Of a stretch of DNA of 64,000 nt, positions 26,438 to 36,514 are shown in pieces. Under the pieces are notes generated by a model, which was given only the letters and a program-made list of their open reading frames with translations, ran no database searches and was not told the DNA's origin. The stretch spans positions 964,895 to 1,028,894 of the forward strand of contig JADJHU010000015.1 of assembly GCA_016707425.1 (NCBI GenBank). Direction: 5' to 3'. Each line of letters opens with the position of its first letter. The first letter of the stretch is position 1. Source of the stretch: Gammaproteobacteria bacterium (GTDB taxonomy: Bacteria > Pseudomonadota > Gammaproteobacteria > Steroidobacterales > Steroidobacteraceae). Made by a program: the position numbers and the translations under genes.

Positions 26438-27108
26438 AACCTCTCGGCATCTTCGGCGGCACCTTCGATCCCATCCACGTGGGACACCTGCGTACCGCCT
26501 TCGAGCTGCTGCAGGCGCTGCGCCTGGGCGGGGTGCGTTTCGTCCCGACCGGCACGCCGCCGCACCGCGAGCGGCCGGTGGCCGACGCGCAACTGCGTCT
26601 CCGGATGGTGCGTGCGGCGGTTGCCGATCAACCGGGTTTCGCAGTCGATGACCGCGAGGTGCGCCGCGAGGGCGTGTCCTACTCCGTCGACACGCTGAGC
26701 GAGCTGCGTCGGGAGGAGCCGGATCGCCCTCTGTGCCTCCTCCTCGGCATGGATGCCTTTCTGGGACTGCCGCACTGGCATCGCTGGCGTGAGCTGCTCG
26801 ACCTCGCCCACGTGATCGTCGCCCATCGTCCCGGCTGGAATGTGCCCCTCACAGGCCCCCTCGGGGAGCTCATGGCCGAGCGGGTGACGGACACGATCGG
26901 CGTGCTGCACGAGCGGCTCGCGGGGTGCATCCATGTCCATGCGGTCACGCAGCTCGAGATCTCCTCCACCGAGCTTCGGCAGTCGATCTCGGCCGGACTC
27001 GACCCTCGCTATCTCACGCCCGATGCGGTCCGTGACGTCCTGCGTGACTCGGGATGCTATGCTGGCCACGACGCTGAGCGCGTGAGGAGAGGAACGTCCG
27101 CCCGATGA
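26434..27108 (+). CDS. nadD: Nicotinate-nucleotide adenylyltransferase
   Basis: Converts nicotinate mononucleotide and ATP to deamido-NAD in NAD synthesis. 224 residues. The nucleotidyltransferase motifs GGTFDPIHVGHL (HxGH) and ISSTELRQSI are intact. It overlaps holA by 4 bp upstream and rsfS by 4 bp downstream, so the three are coupled. Confidence 0.96.
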   Translation: MKPLGIFGGTFDPIHVGHLRTAFELLQALRLGGVRFVPTGTPPHRERPVADAQLRLRMVRAAVADQPGFAVDDREVRREGVSYSVDTLSELRREEPDRPLCLLLGMDAFLGLPHWHRWRELLDLAHVIVAHRPGWNVPLTGPLGELMAERVTDTIGVLHERLAGCIHVHAVTQLEISSTELRQSISAGLDPRYLTPDAVRDVLRDSGCYAGHDAERVRRGTSAR

Positions 27109-27548
27109 CCAAGCCCAGGAGCCCGCGGCGCTCGACCCGGCGCGCCTCCCCCCTGCCGGAGATCGTGAGCGGGGCACTCGAGGACATGAAAGCGGTCAAT
27201 GTGGCGCGACTCGACGTGCGGGGTCTGACGGACATCGCCGATACGCTGTTCATCGCCTCGGGAAACTCCGATCGCCACGTGCGCTCGATCGCCGAGCGCG
27301 TGGTCGAGCAGGCGAAGGCTGCAGGCTTTCGCCCCTTCGGCGTCGAGGGGACGCGCGAAGGAGAGTGGGTGCTCGTCGATCTGAACGACGTCGTGGTGCA
27401 CGTCATGCTGCCGCGGGTGCGCGAGCTCTATGGCCTCGAGCGCCTGTGGGAGGGTGCGCCAGCGGCGGAGGCGCCCGCCGCGCCCGCACCCGTCCGTCGG
27501 GCTCCCCGCAAGCGCACGGCAGCGCGCACGCAACGGGCCGTCCATTAG
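27105..27548 (+). CDS. rsfS: Ribosomal silencing factor RsfS
   Basis: Binds L14 and blocks subunit joining in stationary phase. 147 residues: a conserved DUF143 core (DMKAVNVARLDVRGLTDIAD, then FIASGNSDRHVRSIAERVVE) with a C-terminal basic Ala/Pro extension from about residue 122. Start overlaps nadD by 4 bp. rlmH follows 27 bp later, the usual order. Confidence 0.95.
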   Translation: MTKPRSPRRSTRRASPLPEIVSGALEDMKAVNVARLDVRGLTDIADTLFIASGNSDRHVRSIAERVVEQAKAAGFRPFGVEGTREGEWVLVDLNDVVVHVMLPRVRELYGLERLWEGAPAAEAPAAPAPVRRAPRKRTAARTQRAVH

Positions 27549-27575
27549 GCGCACGCTGCGTCCCTGGATGGTGCG

Positions 27576-28046
27576 ATGCGCGTGCGCGTGCTTGCCGTCG
27601 GATCGCGCGTGCCGGGCTGGGTTCGTGCGGGCGTCGAGGAGTATGCCGCCCGGCTCGGTCCGACGCTGAGACTGTCCGTCGTGGACGTCGCCCCCGGCAC
27701 ACGTCGACCCGGACTCCCTCCAGGGCGCGCGATTGCTGAAGAGGGGCGGCGGATCCTGGCGGCACTGCGCCCTGCAGAATACGCCGTGGCCCTGGACGAG
27801 CGCGGCCACGCGTTCACGACACTCGAGCTGGCGGGCTGGCTCGCGCGGCGCCTGCAGTCGGGCGAGGATCTCGCGCTCTGTATCGGCGGACCCGACGGGC
27901 ATGCGCCGGAAGTGCTGGCGCGCTGCGCACTTCGCTGGTCGCTCTCGCCGCTCACCTTCCCTCATGCGCTGGTGCGAGTGCTGCTGGTCGAACAGCTCTA
28001 CCGGGCGCAGAGCGTGCTCGCTGGCCATCCCTATCATCGTGAATAG
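27576..28046 (+). CDS. rlmH: 23S rRNA pseudouridine-1915 N3-methyltransferase RlmH
   Basis: SPOUT methyltransferase acting on helix 69 of 23S rRNA. 156 residues (E. coli 155). Motifs: LDERGHAFTTLELAGWL, LCIGGPDGHAPEVL (SAM-binding knot) and SLSPLTFPHALVRVLLVEQL, ending in the family's YHRE. It overlaps maf by 8 bp. Confidence 0.96.
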   Translation: MRVRVLAVGSRVPGWVRAGVEEYAARLGPTLRLSVVDVAPGTRRPGLPPGRAIAEEGRRILAALRPAEYAVALDERGHAFTTLELAGWLARRLQSGEDLALCIGGPDGHAPEVLARCALRWSLSPLTFPHALVRVLLVEQLYRAQSVLAGHPYHRE

Positions 28047-28650
28047 CCGCACCCTGGCACCCGTGCTGCATCTGGCGTCGGCGTCACCACGCCGCCGGGC
28101 ATTGCTCGAACAGATCGGCGTGGCTCATGAGGTCGTGGTGACGGGGGTCGACGAGGGTGCGTTGCCCGGAGAGCGGCCGCGGGACTACGTCGAGCGCCTG
28201 GCGCTGGCCAAGGCGCGTGCGGCAGCAGCTCAGCCAGGCCGTACGCCGCTTCCCGTGCTTGCCGCCGATACGACCGTCGTGCTGGATGGGGAGCTCCTTG
28301 GGAAGCCGCGAGACCGGGCCGAAGGCCTCTCGATGCTGGGGCGGCTTTCCGGCCGCACACACAAGGTGCTCACGGCCGTGGCACTGCTCGCCGGCTGCGG
28401 CCTGGAACACCTGCGCACGAGTGTGAGCCACGTGCGCTTTCGTACAATCGGACCGGCGGAACGCGAGGCCTACTGGGAGACTGGAGAGCCTCTCGACAAG
28501 GCGGGTGGCTACGCGATCCAGGGGTTTGGGGCCGTGTTCGTCGCACACCTCGAGGGCAGCTATTCGGGCGTCGTGGGTCTGCCGCTCTGCGAGACCGCGG
28601 AGCTCCTGCAGGAGGCGGGCATCGCCTGGTGGGGCACAATCGATCCATGA
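28039..28650 (+). CDS. maf: Maf-like nucleotide pyrophosphatase
   Basis: House-cleaning pyrophosphatase of the Maf/YhdE family (dTTP/UTP type), 203 residues. Signatures: LHLASASPRRRALLEQIGV, AADTTVVLDGELLGKP and GGYAIQGFGAVFV. GTG 28039 is chosen since homology begins at LHLASASPRR; it overlaps the rlmH stop. ATGA overlap with rng. Precise substrate not assignable. Confidence 0.93.
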   Translation: MNSRTLAPVLHLASASPRRRALLEQIGVAHEVVVTGVDEGALPGERPRDYVERLALAKARAAAAQPGRTPLPVLAADTTVVLDGELLGKPRDRAEGLSMLGRLSGRTHKVLTAVALLAGCGLEHLRTSVSHVRFRTIGPAEREAYWETGEPLDKAGGYAIQGFGAVFVAHLEGSYSGVVGLPLCETAELLQEAGIAWWGTIDP

Positions 28651-30122
28651 CGACTGAAATGCTCATCAATGTGGCACCCCGCGAGGTGCGTGCGGCCCTG
28701 CTCGAGCAGGGCGTGCTGCAGGATCTCTACATCGAGCGGGCGAGCTGCCGCGGCATCGTCGGCAACGTGTACAAGGGCTGTGTGCAGCGCGTGCTGCCGG
28801 GCATGCAGGCGGCCTTCGTCGAGATCGGGCTCGAGCGCACGGCTTTCCTGCACGTCGGCGACATTTCCGGTGTCACGCGGCCCGAGGATACGATGATCGG
28901 CTTCCCGCGGGTCGACGACATCCGCCGCCTGGTCTCGCAGGGCGAAGAGATCCTCGTGCAGGTCGTGAAGGATCCTCTCGGCTCCAAAGGGGCGAGGCTC
29001 AGCACTTTCGTCGCGCTGCCGTCGCGCTATCTCGTGTACATGCCGCGTGGCGAGAGCGTCGTCGGCGTCTCGGCGCGCATCGAGGAGGAGGCCGAGCGGC
29101 AGCGGCTGCGCGAGACCGTGCAGCGGCTCGCCGGCGAGCGGCAGACCGGTGGCTACATCGCGCGGACGGCCGCGGCGGGTGTGCCCCCGGAGGCTCTGCA
29201 GGAGGACATGACCTACCTCGGGCGCCTCTGGGACCACGTGCGCGACCGAGCTGCACGCACGCCCGCGGGCCGACTGGTCCACGAGGATCTCCCGCTGTCG
29301 CTGCGCCTGCTGCGCGACGAACTCGGACGCGGCATCGAGCGGGTGCTGGTCGATTCCCCCCGGGAGCTCGCCCGCATGATCGAGTTCGCGCGTGAGTTCG
29401 CCCCCGAGGCGCTCGGGCGGCTCGAGCAGTACTCGGGCGCGCGCCCGCTGTTCGACCTGCATGGCATCGAGGATGAGATCACGCGTGCGCTCGACCGCAA
29501 GGTGCCGCTGAAGTCCGGCGGCCACCTGGTCATCGACCAGACCGAGTCGATGACCACGATTGACGTGAATACCGGCGGATACGTCGGACGCCGCAATCTC
29601 GAGGAGACGATCTTCCGCACGAACCTCGAGGCGGCCGTGGCAATCGCCCGCCAGCTGCGGCTGCGGAATCTCGGCGGCATCATCATCATCGATTTCATCG
29701 ACATGCAGGACGAGGCGCACCGCCGCCAGGTGCTCGCGGCCCTCGAACGCGCGCTCGCGGGGGACCGGGCGCAGACGCACGTCGCGAGCCTCTCGCCGCT
29801 CGGACTGGTCGAGATGACCCGCAAGCGCACGCGCGAGAGTCTGGAACACATGCTCTGCCAGCCCTGTCCGGGCTGCGAGGGGCGTGGCTTCGTGCGCACC
29901 CCGGAAACGGTGTGTCAGGACGTCTTCCGTGAGATCGTGCGCCAGAGTCGCCAGTTCGCGAGCCGTGAGCTCCTCGTCCTGGCGCATCAGGATGTCGTCG
30001 ATCGTTTCCTCGGCGAGGAATCCGCGGCCCTCGGAGAGCTCGAGATGCAGATCGGACGGCCGATTCGCCTGCAGACCGAGGCGCTGTATATGGTGGACCA
30101 GTACGACGTGGTGCTGATGTAG
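28647..30122 (+). CDS. rng: Ribonuclease G
   Basis: Endoribonuclease of the RNase E/G family, matures the 5' end of 16S rRNA. 491 residues. S1 domain IVGNVYKGCVQRVLPGMQAA (about residues 32-51), catalytic-site region TIDVNTGGYVG and IIIIDFIDMQDEAHRRQVL, and the zinc-link CQPCPGCEGRG. No long C-terminal scaffold, hence RNase G and not E. The frame is open from 28629, but MTTEMLINV at 28647 fits the family and overlaps maf by 4 bp. Confidence 0.96.
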   Translation: MTTEMLINVAPREVRAALLEQGVLQDLYIERASCRGIVGNVYKGCVQRVLPGMQAAFVEIGLERTAFLHVGDISGVTRPEDTMIGFPRVDDIRRLVSQGEEILVQVVKDPLGSKGARLSTFVALPSRYLVYMPRGESVVGVSARIEEEAERQRLRETVQRLAGERQTGGYIARTAAAGVPPEALQEDMTYLGRLWDHVRDRAARTPAGRLVHEDLPLSLRLLRDELGRGIERVLVDSPRELARMIEFAREFAPEALGRLEQYSGARPLFDLHGIEDEITRALDRKVPLKSGGHLVIDQTESMTTIDVNTGGYVGRRNLEETIFRTNLEAAVAIARQLRLRNLGGIIIIDFIDMQDEAHRRQVLAALERALAGDRAQTHVASLSPLGLVEMTRKRTRESLEHMLCQPCPGCEGRGFVRTPETVCQDVFREIVRQSRQFASRELLVLAHQDVVDRFLGEESAALGELEMQIGRPIRLQTEALYMVDQYDVVLM

Positions 30123-30127
30123 GCGCG

Positions 30128-33100
30128 ATGAGCGGACAGGAGGATCCGCCCGCGGCGATTGCGGACCCGGTGGCCGCAGCACCGCCGGCGACGCGCTGGA
30201 TCGGCAGGCACTGGCGCGCGCTTGCGCTCGTGGCGCTCACGCTCGGGGCGCTCACGTCCCTCGCCGTGCTCGCGTATCAGCTTGCGCTGGCCCGTGTACC
30301 CCAGCACCGCGCGACGCTCGAGCATTTCGTGCAGATGCAGACAGGCTTCGAGGTGCGCTTCGCAACGCTCGAGGTCGGCCTCGGCTGGCACGGACCGGAG
30401 GCGCGCTTCACGCAGATGGAGATGCGAGAACCTGGACAGCAGGCTGCCGTCGTGCGTGCTCCGCGGCTCACCGTTGCCTTCGACACCTGGCGCATTCTGC
30501 GCAATGGCCAGGTGCAGGCGGCGCGCCTCACGTTGACTGACCCGGAGATCGACCTCGCGCCACTGCTCGCGTCGACCGCGCGGAACCCGGGTGCAGGCGG
30601 CGCCCCGCGTGTCGGGGTGCGCCTGTTCGGGCGGCTGCCGAATCTGCGTGTGGATATCGAAGGCGGGACGCTGCGCCTGCCGCCCCAGGCGCCGGAGGGT
30701 CTGCCCCACACCATGCGCATCAGCCGTGCGGCGCTGCACCGCGGTCCCGAGACCGTCAGTGCCAACGCGCAGGTACTCCTGCCGCCGCACCTTGGACGTT
30801 CCCTCTTCCTGTCGCTGCGAATGCAGGGGCCGCTCGATGTCCTCGAGAAAACCAGCGGCACGCTGCGCCTGAACGGACGGAGCCTCGCCTTCTCATCATG
30901 GCGCGACATTCTGACCCTGCGCTGGGTGCCTGCGGCAGGCAGTGGAGACGTGACCGCGAGCCTCGACTGGCAGCGCGGCGAGCTCGAGGCGCTCGAAGGG
31001 GAGTTCGCGGTGCAGGGCGTCGCATGGCGGGCCGGCGAGGGGCAGGTGTCGTCCCGTTTCCCACGGCTGCGCGCCGCGGTGACGGCGCGCAGGCGCGGCG
31101 ACCTCGTGGCCTGGCACATCACGGGACTCGAGCTCGATGATGGACGGACCCGTGCAAGCTCCAGACGTCTCGACCTCGAGACACGCCCGGACGGCGAGGT
31201 CACAGGTCAATCCGCCATCCTGCCACTCGGTGCGCTGCTCGGGCTCGCGCGTTCCGCGGGGCTGACCATGCCTCCGGAGCTGCAGGCGCTGCAGATGGGC
31301 GGTGAGCTCTCGGGCCTGCGCTTTGCCTGGCGTCCCGCGGCGCGGCCCGGAGAGCGCCTGCATGCCGAGGCGCAGCTCCACGGCCTTGGTGTTGCGGCCG
31401 TCGACGAGACCGCCTCGCTCACGGGCGTCGATGCGGAGGTGCGCGCCACTGACGCGCGCCTGGAGTTGCACGCCCGCGCACCCGAGGTGCGGCTGCGGCT
31501 CCCGGCTCTGTTCGCGCGCGTGCCGGAGTTCTTCGGACTGGAGGGAACACTCGTCTGGTCCCGGGAAGAGGCGGGATGGCGCCTGACCAGCGAGCGCCTG
31601 CGGCTCGAGCACCCGGCGATCGCCGTGAGCCTGCACGGACAGCTTGCCCGGGTTGGCGGGGACCCGCCGGCATTCGAGCTGCGCGGCACCTTCGAGCGAT
31701 TTGATCTCGCAGCCTGGCAGCAGGATTTTGCACTCGCCGCCCGCTGGGTGACGCCGGCGGCCGTCGCGGTGGCGCTGCAGTCGGGCGAACTCGAGAGCGG
31801 TGAATTCGTCGTACTCGGGCACATCGCGCCGGATTCTCTGGCCACGAACATTGCGGACTTTGCCGGGCGGCTCGTCGCGTACCAGGTTTCGGTGGCGGGC
31901 CGTCAGGACTGGCCTGAGGCCGATGGCCTCCGCGGCGAGCTCGTCTGGGGCGGTGCGCATGTCCGCCTCGAGCTTCTCGGGGGTCGCGCCTCAGGCCTCG
32001 ATCTCGAGCACGCCACAGGACTGTGGGAGACGCGATCACCGCGCCCGCGCGAGCTCGCGCTTTCTCTGCATGGCCCGATCGAGCGAGCGCGTGCGTGGGT
32101 CGATACGCAGACCGCGCTCGGAATGGAACTGCAGGGCCTCAGGGCGCTCGATCTGAGGGGTCCGGCCCGTTTCGAGCTCACGCTGGACAGGGATCGGCGC
32201 AGGCCGGAAGCCGACGGGACGTGGCGAGTCGCGGCTGCGCTCGAGGGAGGTCGGCTGGGGCTCGGCGCGACTCTGCCACCCGTGGAGCACGTGAGCGGCA
32301 CCTTCGTCCTCGCGGCATCGAGGCTCGAGAGTGCACGGCTCGCAGGCACATGGTTCGACGGTCCTGTGATGCTGCACCATCCCGCGCGGCGCGGCCGTTC
32401 AGCCTCCGAAGACGCAGTCGATTACGGTCTGTCCGCGGACGGTCGGGCCGGAACGTCCGCGCTGCTTGCCGCACTCGGGCTGGATGCCGCGGCCGCGGGA
32501 CCTCGGGCATTGCCGCAGACTTTCGACTGGACGGCGGAGCTGCGCCACACGCCCGGCACGACCCGCCGACCGGGGAGCTGGGGGGTGGATTTTCGCGCGG
32601 CGGTCGGCGGAGCGGGAGTCGAGGATCTGCCCGCGGTGCTGGCCTGGGCGAACGATGCGCGGTTGCCGCTTGCGGCCCGGCTCGAACTGCCTGAGCGCGG
32701 CTCGGGTACGCTGCGACTGGAGGCGTTTGGTGCCGCGAGGATGCGCGCGAGACTGACGCGTGGCCACGGCGGCTGGGAGGTGGAGCGCGCCGCACTGCGC
32801 TTCGGAGAGGGCACGCCGACGCTGCCCGCCGAGGCGCGCGTGACCATTTCCGGAGAAGTCGATCGACTCGATCCCTGGGCCACACTCGTGGCCTCGCGTG
32901 CCCTCGGTGCGTCCGGCCGCAAGCTCCTCGGTGGCTCGGTCGATGTGGGCGTGAACAGCCTGATGGTCGGCGCGCGTGAGCTGCCGGCGACCCGGCTGTC
33001 CGGCAGCTTCGACGCAACGGGGCTGCACGTGGCGCTCGCCGGCCACGACCTTGCGGGCTCGATCGACTGGCCGTGGAGAGGGACTGAGTCCGTGCGCCCT

Positions 33101-33955
33101 GCCAGGCTGCGCTTCGCACGCCTCAGCCCCCCACAGACACGGAGCACTGCGGAGGCGGCGGTGGTGCTGCTCACGGCAGTGCCGACGGCTGAGGTCGCCG
33201 TCGACGATCTGCGCTGGGGCACACGGCAACTCGGGCGCCTGCAGCTGCGCACGGTGACTCGTGACGATTCCCTGGAGCTGCGGGGAATCCGCCTCGCCAG
33301 CGCCTCGTTCGAGGCTCGGGGAGACGGGGTCTGCCGCCTCGCACCCCGCAGCTGTCGCGGGACGGTGCGGCTGGAGACTCTGGACCTCGCGCCAGCGCTG
33401 CGCAGCCTGGGCTTTGTGCCGGATCTGCAGGCCGGCAGGGCAGAGGGTGAGCTCGACCTGGACTGGGCGTCGGCTCCTGGCGGTGGAGGCTGGGCCGGGC
33501 TCAGTGGGCGGATCCGTATACGCCTGGAGAATGGGACGGTCGAGTCGCCTCCGCCGGACACCGCGGCGAGACCGCTGCCGCTGTTCGCGGCACCTGCTGC
33601 AATCCTGCGGGCGAGCGCGCCGGGTGTCGGCTTCGAGTCGCTCGTCGGCACCTTCGAGCTCGGCAACTACGAGCTGCGTACGCGCAGGCTGCAGGTGGTC
33701 CTGCCTGGCGGGGAGCTCGACATCACGGGCCGGGCGGATCTTGCTGCGCGCCTCTACGATCAGGAGGCGGTGCTGAAGGCCGATGGCGGGCTCCCGGCGG
33801 CGCTGCGCCGCCTGCGCGAGGAACGCTCGCTGTCGGCCGTCATGAGTGCGCTGCGCGATTTCGCGGGCCCGCGTGACCGGCAACGCTCGTTCTTCACCTT
33901 GCGCGGCAGCTGGGATGCCCCCATTGTCGAAGCTCGCGGCGAGCTGCGCCGCTGA
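30128..33955 (+). CDS. yhdP: YhdP family AsmA-like phospholipid transporter
   Basis: 1275 residues, with one N-terminal membrane helix (ALALVALTLGALTSLAVLAY, about 35-54) and a very long repetitive beta-rich periplasmic part with a C-terminal AsmA-like region (about 1060-1240). YhdP-like proteins form bridges carrying phospholipids between inner and outer membranes. The position between rng and a nitrilase gene matches other gammaproteobacteria (TIGR02099 type). ATG 30128 is 5 bp after rng. Confidence 0.92.
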   Translation: MSGQEDPPAAIADPVAAAPPATRWIGRHWRALALVALTLGALTSLAVLAYQLALARVPQHRATLEHFVQMQTGFEVRFATLEVGLGWHGPEARFTQMEMREPGQQAAVVRAPRLTVAFDTWRILRNGQVQAARLTLTDPEIDLAPLLASTARNPGAGGAPRVGVRLFGRLPNLRVDIEGGTLRLPPQAPEGLPHTMRISRAALHRGPETVSANAQVLLPPHLGRSLFLSLRMQGPLDVLEKTSGTLRLNGRSLAFSSWRDILTLRWVPAAGSGDVTASLDWQRGELEALEGEFAVQGVAWRAGEGQVSSRFPRLRAAVTARRRGDLVAWHITGLELDDGRTRASSRRLDLETRPDGEVTGQSAILPLGALLGLARSAGLTMPPELQALQMGGELSGLRFAWRPAARPGERLHAEAQLHGLGVAAVDETASLTGVDAEVRATDARLELHARAPEVRLRLPALFARVPEFFGLEGTLVWSREEAGWRLTSERLRLEHPAIAVSLHGQLARVGGDPPAFELRGTFERFDLAAWQQDFALAARWVTPAAVAVALQSGELESGEFVVLGHIAPDSLATNIADFAGRLVAYQVSVAGRQDWPEADGLRGELVWGGAHVRLELLGGRASGLDLEHATGLWETRSPRPRELALSLHGPIERARAWVDTQTALGMELQGLRALDLRGPARFELTLDRDRRRPEADGTWRVAAALEGGRLGLGATLPPVEHVSGTFVLAASRLESARLAGTWFDGPVMLHHPARRGRSASEDAVDYGLSADGRAGTSALLAALGLDAAAAGPRALPQTFDWTAELRHTPGTTRRPGSWGVDFRAAVGGAGVEDLPAVLAWANDARLPLAARLELPERGSGTLRLEAFGAARMRARLTRGHGGWEVERAALRFGEGTPTLPAEARVTISGEVDRLDPWATLVASRALGASGRKLLGGSVDVGVNSLMVGARELPATRLSGSFDATGLHVALAGHDLAGSIDWPWRGTESVRPARLRFARLSPPQTRSTAEAAVVLLTAVPTAEVAVDDLRWGTRQLGRLQLRTVTRDDSLELRGIRLASASFEARGDGVCRLAPRSCRGTVRLETLDLAPALRSLGFVPDLQAGRAEGELDLDWASAPGGGGWAGLSGRIRIRLENGTVESPPPDTAARPLPLFAAPAAILRASAPGVGFESLVGTFELGNYELRTRRLQVVLPGGELDITGRADLAARLYDQEAVLKADGGLPAALRRLREERSLSAVMSALRDFAGPRDRQRSFFTLRGSWDAPIVEARGELRR

Positions 33956-33963
33956 GAGGTGGC

Positions 33964-34800
33964 GTGAGCGTGGCGAACATGGAGACCGGCGGCGTCGCTG
34001 CCCTGCAGATGACCTCAGGCCCGGATGTCGGCGCGAACCTCGAGCAGGCGGGGCAACTCCTGGGGGAGGCTGCGCGGCGGGGCGCCGTGCTCGCGGCGCT
34101 CCCCGAGAACTTCGCGTTCATGGGCCTCGAGGATCGCGCCAGGCTCGCGGTGGCCGAGCATCCGGGTGAAGGGCCAATCCAGGATTTTCTCGCGCGAAGC
34201 GCTCGCGATCTCGGGCTCTGGATCGTCGGGGGTACGGTGCCGATCCGCATCGAGGGCGAGCAGCGCGTCGCCGCGGCCTCGCTTCTGTTCGACGCCCAGG
34301 GGCGGCGCGTCGCCCGTTACGACAAGATTCACCTGTTCGACGTCGACCTGCCGGGGCGCGACGAGCGCTATCGGGAATCCGCCGGTGTCGCCCCGGGTCA
34401 CGAGCCGGTGGTTGTCGAGACGCCGGTGGGCCGGCTCGGAATGGCCGTCTGCTACGATGTGCGCTTTCCCGAACTCTTCCGGCGCCTGAGCGTGCGCGGA
34501 GCCACCTGGTTCGTGCTGCCCTCGGCCTTCACGGTATCCACCGGCCGGGCTCACTGGGAGACGCTGGTGCGGGCGCGGGCGATCGAGAATCTCGCCGGGG
34601 TGGTGGCGCCGGCACAGTCCGGCGTGCATCCGGGCGGTCGCGAGACCTACGGCGACAGCATGATCGTGGACTTCTGGGGTCGCGTGCTCGCACGCCTGCC
34701 GCAGGGTGCGGGATGCATCGTCGGAGAATTCGACACCACTGCGCAGGTCGAAGTCCGCAGGCGCTTTCCGGCGCTCGAACACCGTGTTTTCGGAGACTGA
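33964..34800 (+). CDS. Nitrilase-family amidase (Nit1/YafV-like)
   Basis: Carbon-nitrogen hydrolase, 278 residues. The Glu-Lys-Cys triad appears in ALPENFAFMG, RYDKIHLFDVDLP and GMAVCYDVRFPEL. FDVDLP and the neighbourhood are like Nit1, the deaminated-glutathione amidase, so that is the likely role; the substrate is an inference. GTG 33964 lies 8 bp after yhdP. tldD follows 9 bp later. Confidence 0.88.
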   Translation: MSVANMETGGVAALQMTSGPDVGANLEQAGQLLGEAARRGAVLAALPENFAFMGLEDRARLAVAEHPGEGPIQDFLARSARDLGLWIVGGTVPIRIEGEQRVAAASLLFDAQGRRVARYDKIHLFDVDLPGRDERYRESAGVAPGHEPVVVETPVGRLGMAVCYDVRFPELFRRLSVRGATWFVLPSAFTVSTGRAHWETLVRARAIENLAGVVAPAQSGVHPGGRETYGDSMIVDFWGRVLARLPQGAGCIVGEFDTTAQVEVRRRFPALEHRVFGD

Positions 34801-34809
34801 TCCGCACCC

Positions 34810-36267
34810 ATGATGAATACCGCAACGCCCATGGAACCGCTGGCCATTGCCCGCAACCTGATCCTTGCTCCGAGCGGACTCGACGAGACACGTATCGATC
34901 GCGTGCTCGGTCACGTGCTCGGCCATGCGGTCGACTCGGCCGATCTCTACTTCCAGCTCGCGCGCGAGGAGTCCTGGTCGCTCGAGGACGGCATCGTGAA
35001 GGAGGGTTCGGCGAGCATCGAGCAGGGCGTGGGGGTTCGCGCCCTGGCGGGCGAGAAAACCGGCTTTGCGTATTCCGACGAGATCATCCTCCCGGCACTC
35101 GAGGAAGCATCGCACGCAGCGCGCACCATTGCCCGCAGTGGCGTGAGTCGCAGCATCCAGGCCTGGCAGCACGCCACGGCGCATCGCCTGTACCGGCCGA
35201 TCGATCCTGTCGGCAGCCTGCGTGACGATGACAAGGTCGGCTGGCTCGAGCGCGTCGATCGCGAGACGCGGAAGATGGATCCACGCATCGTGCAGGTCAT
35301 GGCGAGCGTCACGGCCGTGCACGAGGTCGTGCTGGTCGCCAACAGCGAAGGGCAGCTCGCGGCGGATGTGCGTCCGCTCGTGCGCTTCAACGTCTCCGTG
35401 ATTGCCGAGGCGAACGGACGGCGGGAGCAGGGTTACGCCGGCGCGGGCGGGCGCATCTCACTCGACGAACTCGTCGCGGGCGGGCGGCCGCTCGCCATCG
35501 CGCGCGAGGCCGTGCGCCAGGCTCTCGTGAATCTGGAAGCCGTGCCGGCACCGGCCGGTACCATGACCGTCGTGCTCGGCCCGGGCTGGCCGGGTGTGCT
35601 GCTCCACGAGGCGATCGGCCACGGCCTCGAGGGTGATTTCAACCGCAAGGGTACTTCGGCCTTTTCGGGCCGCATCGGAGAGCGGGTGGCGAGCGAGGAC
35701 TGCACCGTGGTCGACGACGGCACGATCGCGCGCCGCCGTGGATCGCTCAACATCGACGACGAAGGTACGCCGACGCAGTGCACGACGCTCATCGAGAACG
35801 GCGTGCTCAGGGGTTATCTGCAGGACAAGCTGAACGCGCGCCTCATGGGCACGCGCTCGACGGGCAATGGCCGGCGCGAATCCTTTGCGCACATGACGCT
35901 GCCGCGCATGACCAACACCTACATGCGTCCCGGACGGCACGAACCCGGGGAGATCATCGCCTCGGTGGAGCGGGGGATCTATGCGGTGAACTTCGGTGGT
36001 GGCCAGGTCGACATCACTTCGGGCAAGTTCGTATTCTCTGCGAGCGAGGCCTATCTCATCGAAAAGGGGCGGATCGGTGCGCCGATCAAGGGCGCCACGC
36101 TCATCGGCAACGGTCCGGACGTGCTCACACGCGTCACGATGGTCGGCAATGACCTGAAGCTCGATGACGGCATCGGCACCTGCGGCAAGGATGGACAGAG
36201 CGTACCGGTCGGTGTCGGGCAGCCGACACTGCGCATCGACGCGCTCACGGTCGGTGGCACGGGCTGA
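34810..36267 (+). CDS. tldD: Metalloprotease subunit TldD
   Basis: Zinc metalloprotease of the TldD/PmbA heterodimer, which degrades unfolded peptides and processes microcin or PQQ-like precursors. 485 residues. The metal motif HEAIGHGLEGD (HExxxH) is near residue 269, followed by ADDEGTPTQ-like NIDDEGTPTQ and GQVDITSGKFVFSASEAYLI. Its partner pmbA lies 4 kb away (40295), across the purEK block. Confidence 0.96.
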   Translation: MMNTATPMEPLAIARNLILAPSGLDETRIDRVLGHVLGHAVDSADLYFQLAREESWSLEDGIVKEGSASIEQGVGVRALAGEKTGFAYSDEIILPALEEASHAARTIARSGVSRSIQAWQHATAHRLYRPIDPVGSLRDDDKVGWLERVDRETRKMDPRIVQVMASVTAVHEVVLVANSEGQLAADVRPLVRFNVSVIAEANGRREQGYAGAGGRISLDELVAGGRPLAIAREAVRQALVNLEAVPAPAGTMTVVLGPGWPGVLLHEAIGHGLEGDFNRKGTSAFSGRIGERVASEDCTVVDDGTIARRRGSLNIDDEGTPTQCTTLIENGVLRGYLQDKLNARLMGTRSTGNGRRESFAHMTLPRMTNTYMRPGRHEPGEIIASVERGIYAVNFGGGQVDITSGKFVFSASEAYLIEKGRIGAPIKGATLIGNGPDVLTRVTMVGNDLKLDDGIGTCGKDGQSVPVGVGQPTLRIDALTVGGTG

Positions 36268-36514
36268 CGTGTCGTCAAGCTGCGTTTTCGGTCTTCTGCT
36301 GGCGGCGGATTTTTCGCATCGGGTGCCCACGGCGGCTTAGGGTGCTGGGGCGGGCGACAGGAAGTCGGCGGGATGCTCCCCCGGTCCAGGAGGACGGCCG
36401 CCCGCCGACCGGGCGAGCCTCCAGGGGCTCGTCCGGGAGGCGGTTGTCCGGCATCGGTTTCGCGGCGTGTGATGTCTCGCACGGTGCGGGTGATCGCACA
36501 CCCGATACGGTGTC
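36268..36514. other. Intergenic stretch with no supported gene
   Basis: 247 bp between tldD and the small membrane protein. Two overlapping minus-strand frames read through it with proline-rich sequence, but neither has a Shine-Dalgarno or recognisable domain. No clear terminator with a T-run was found. Confidence 0.5.
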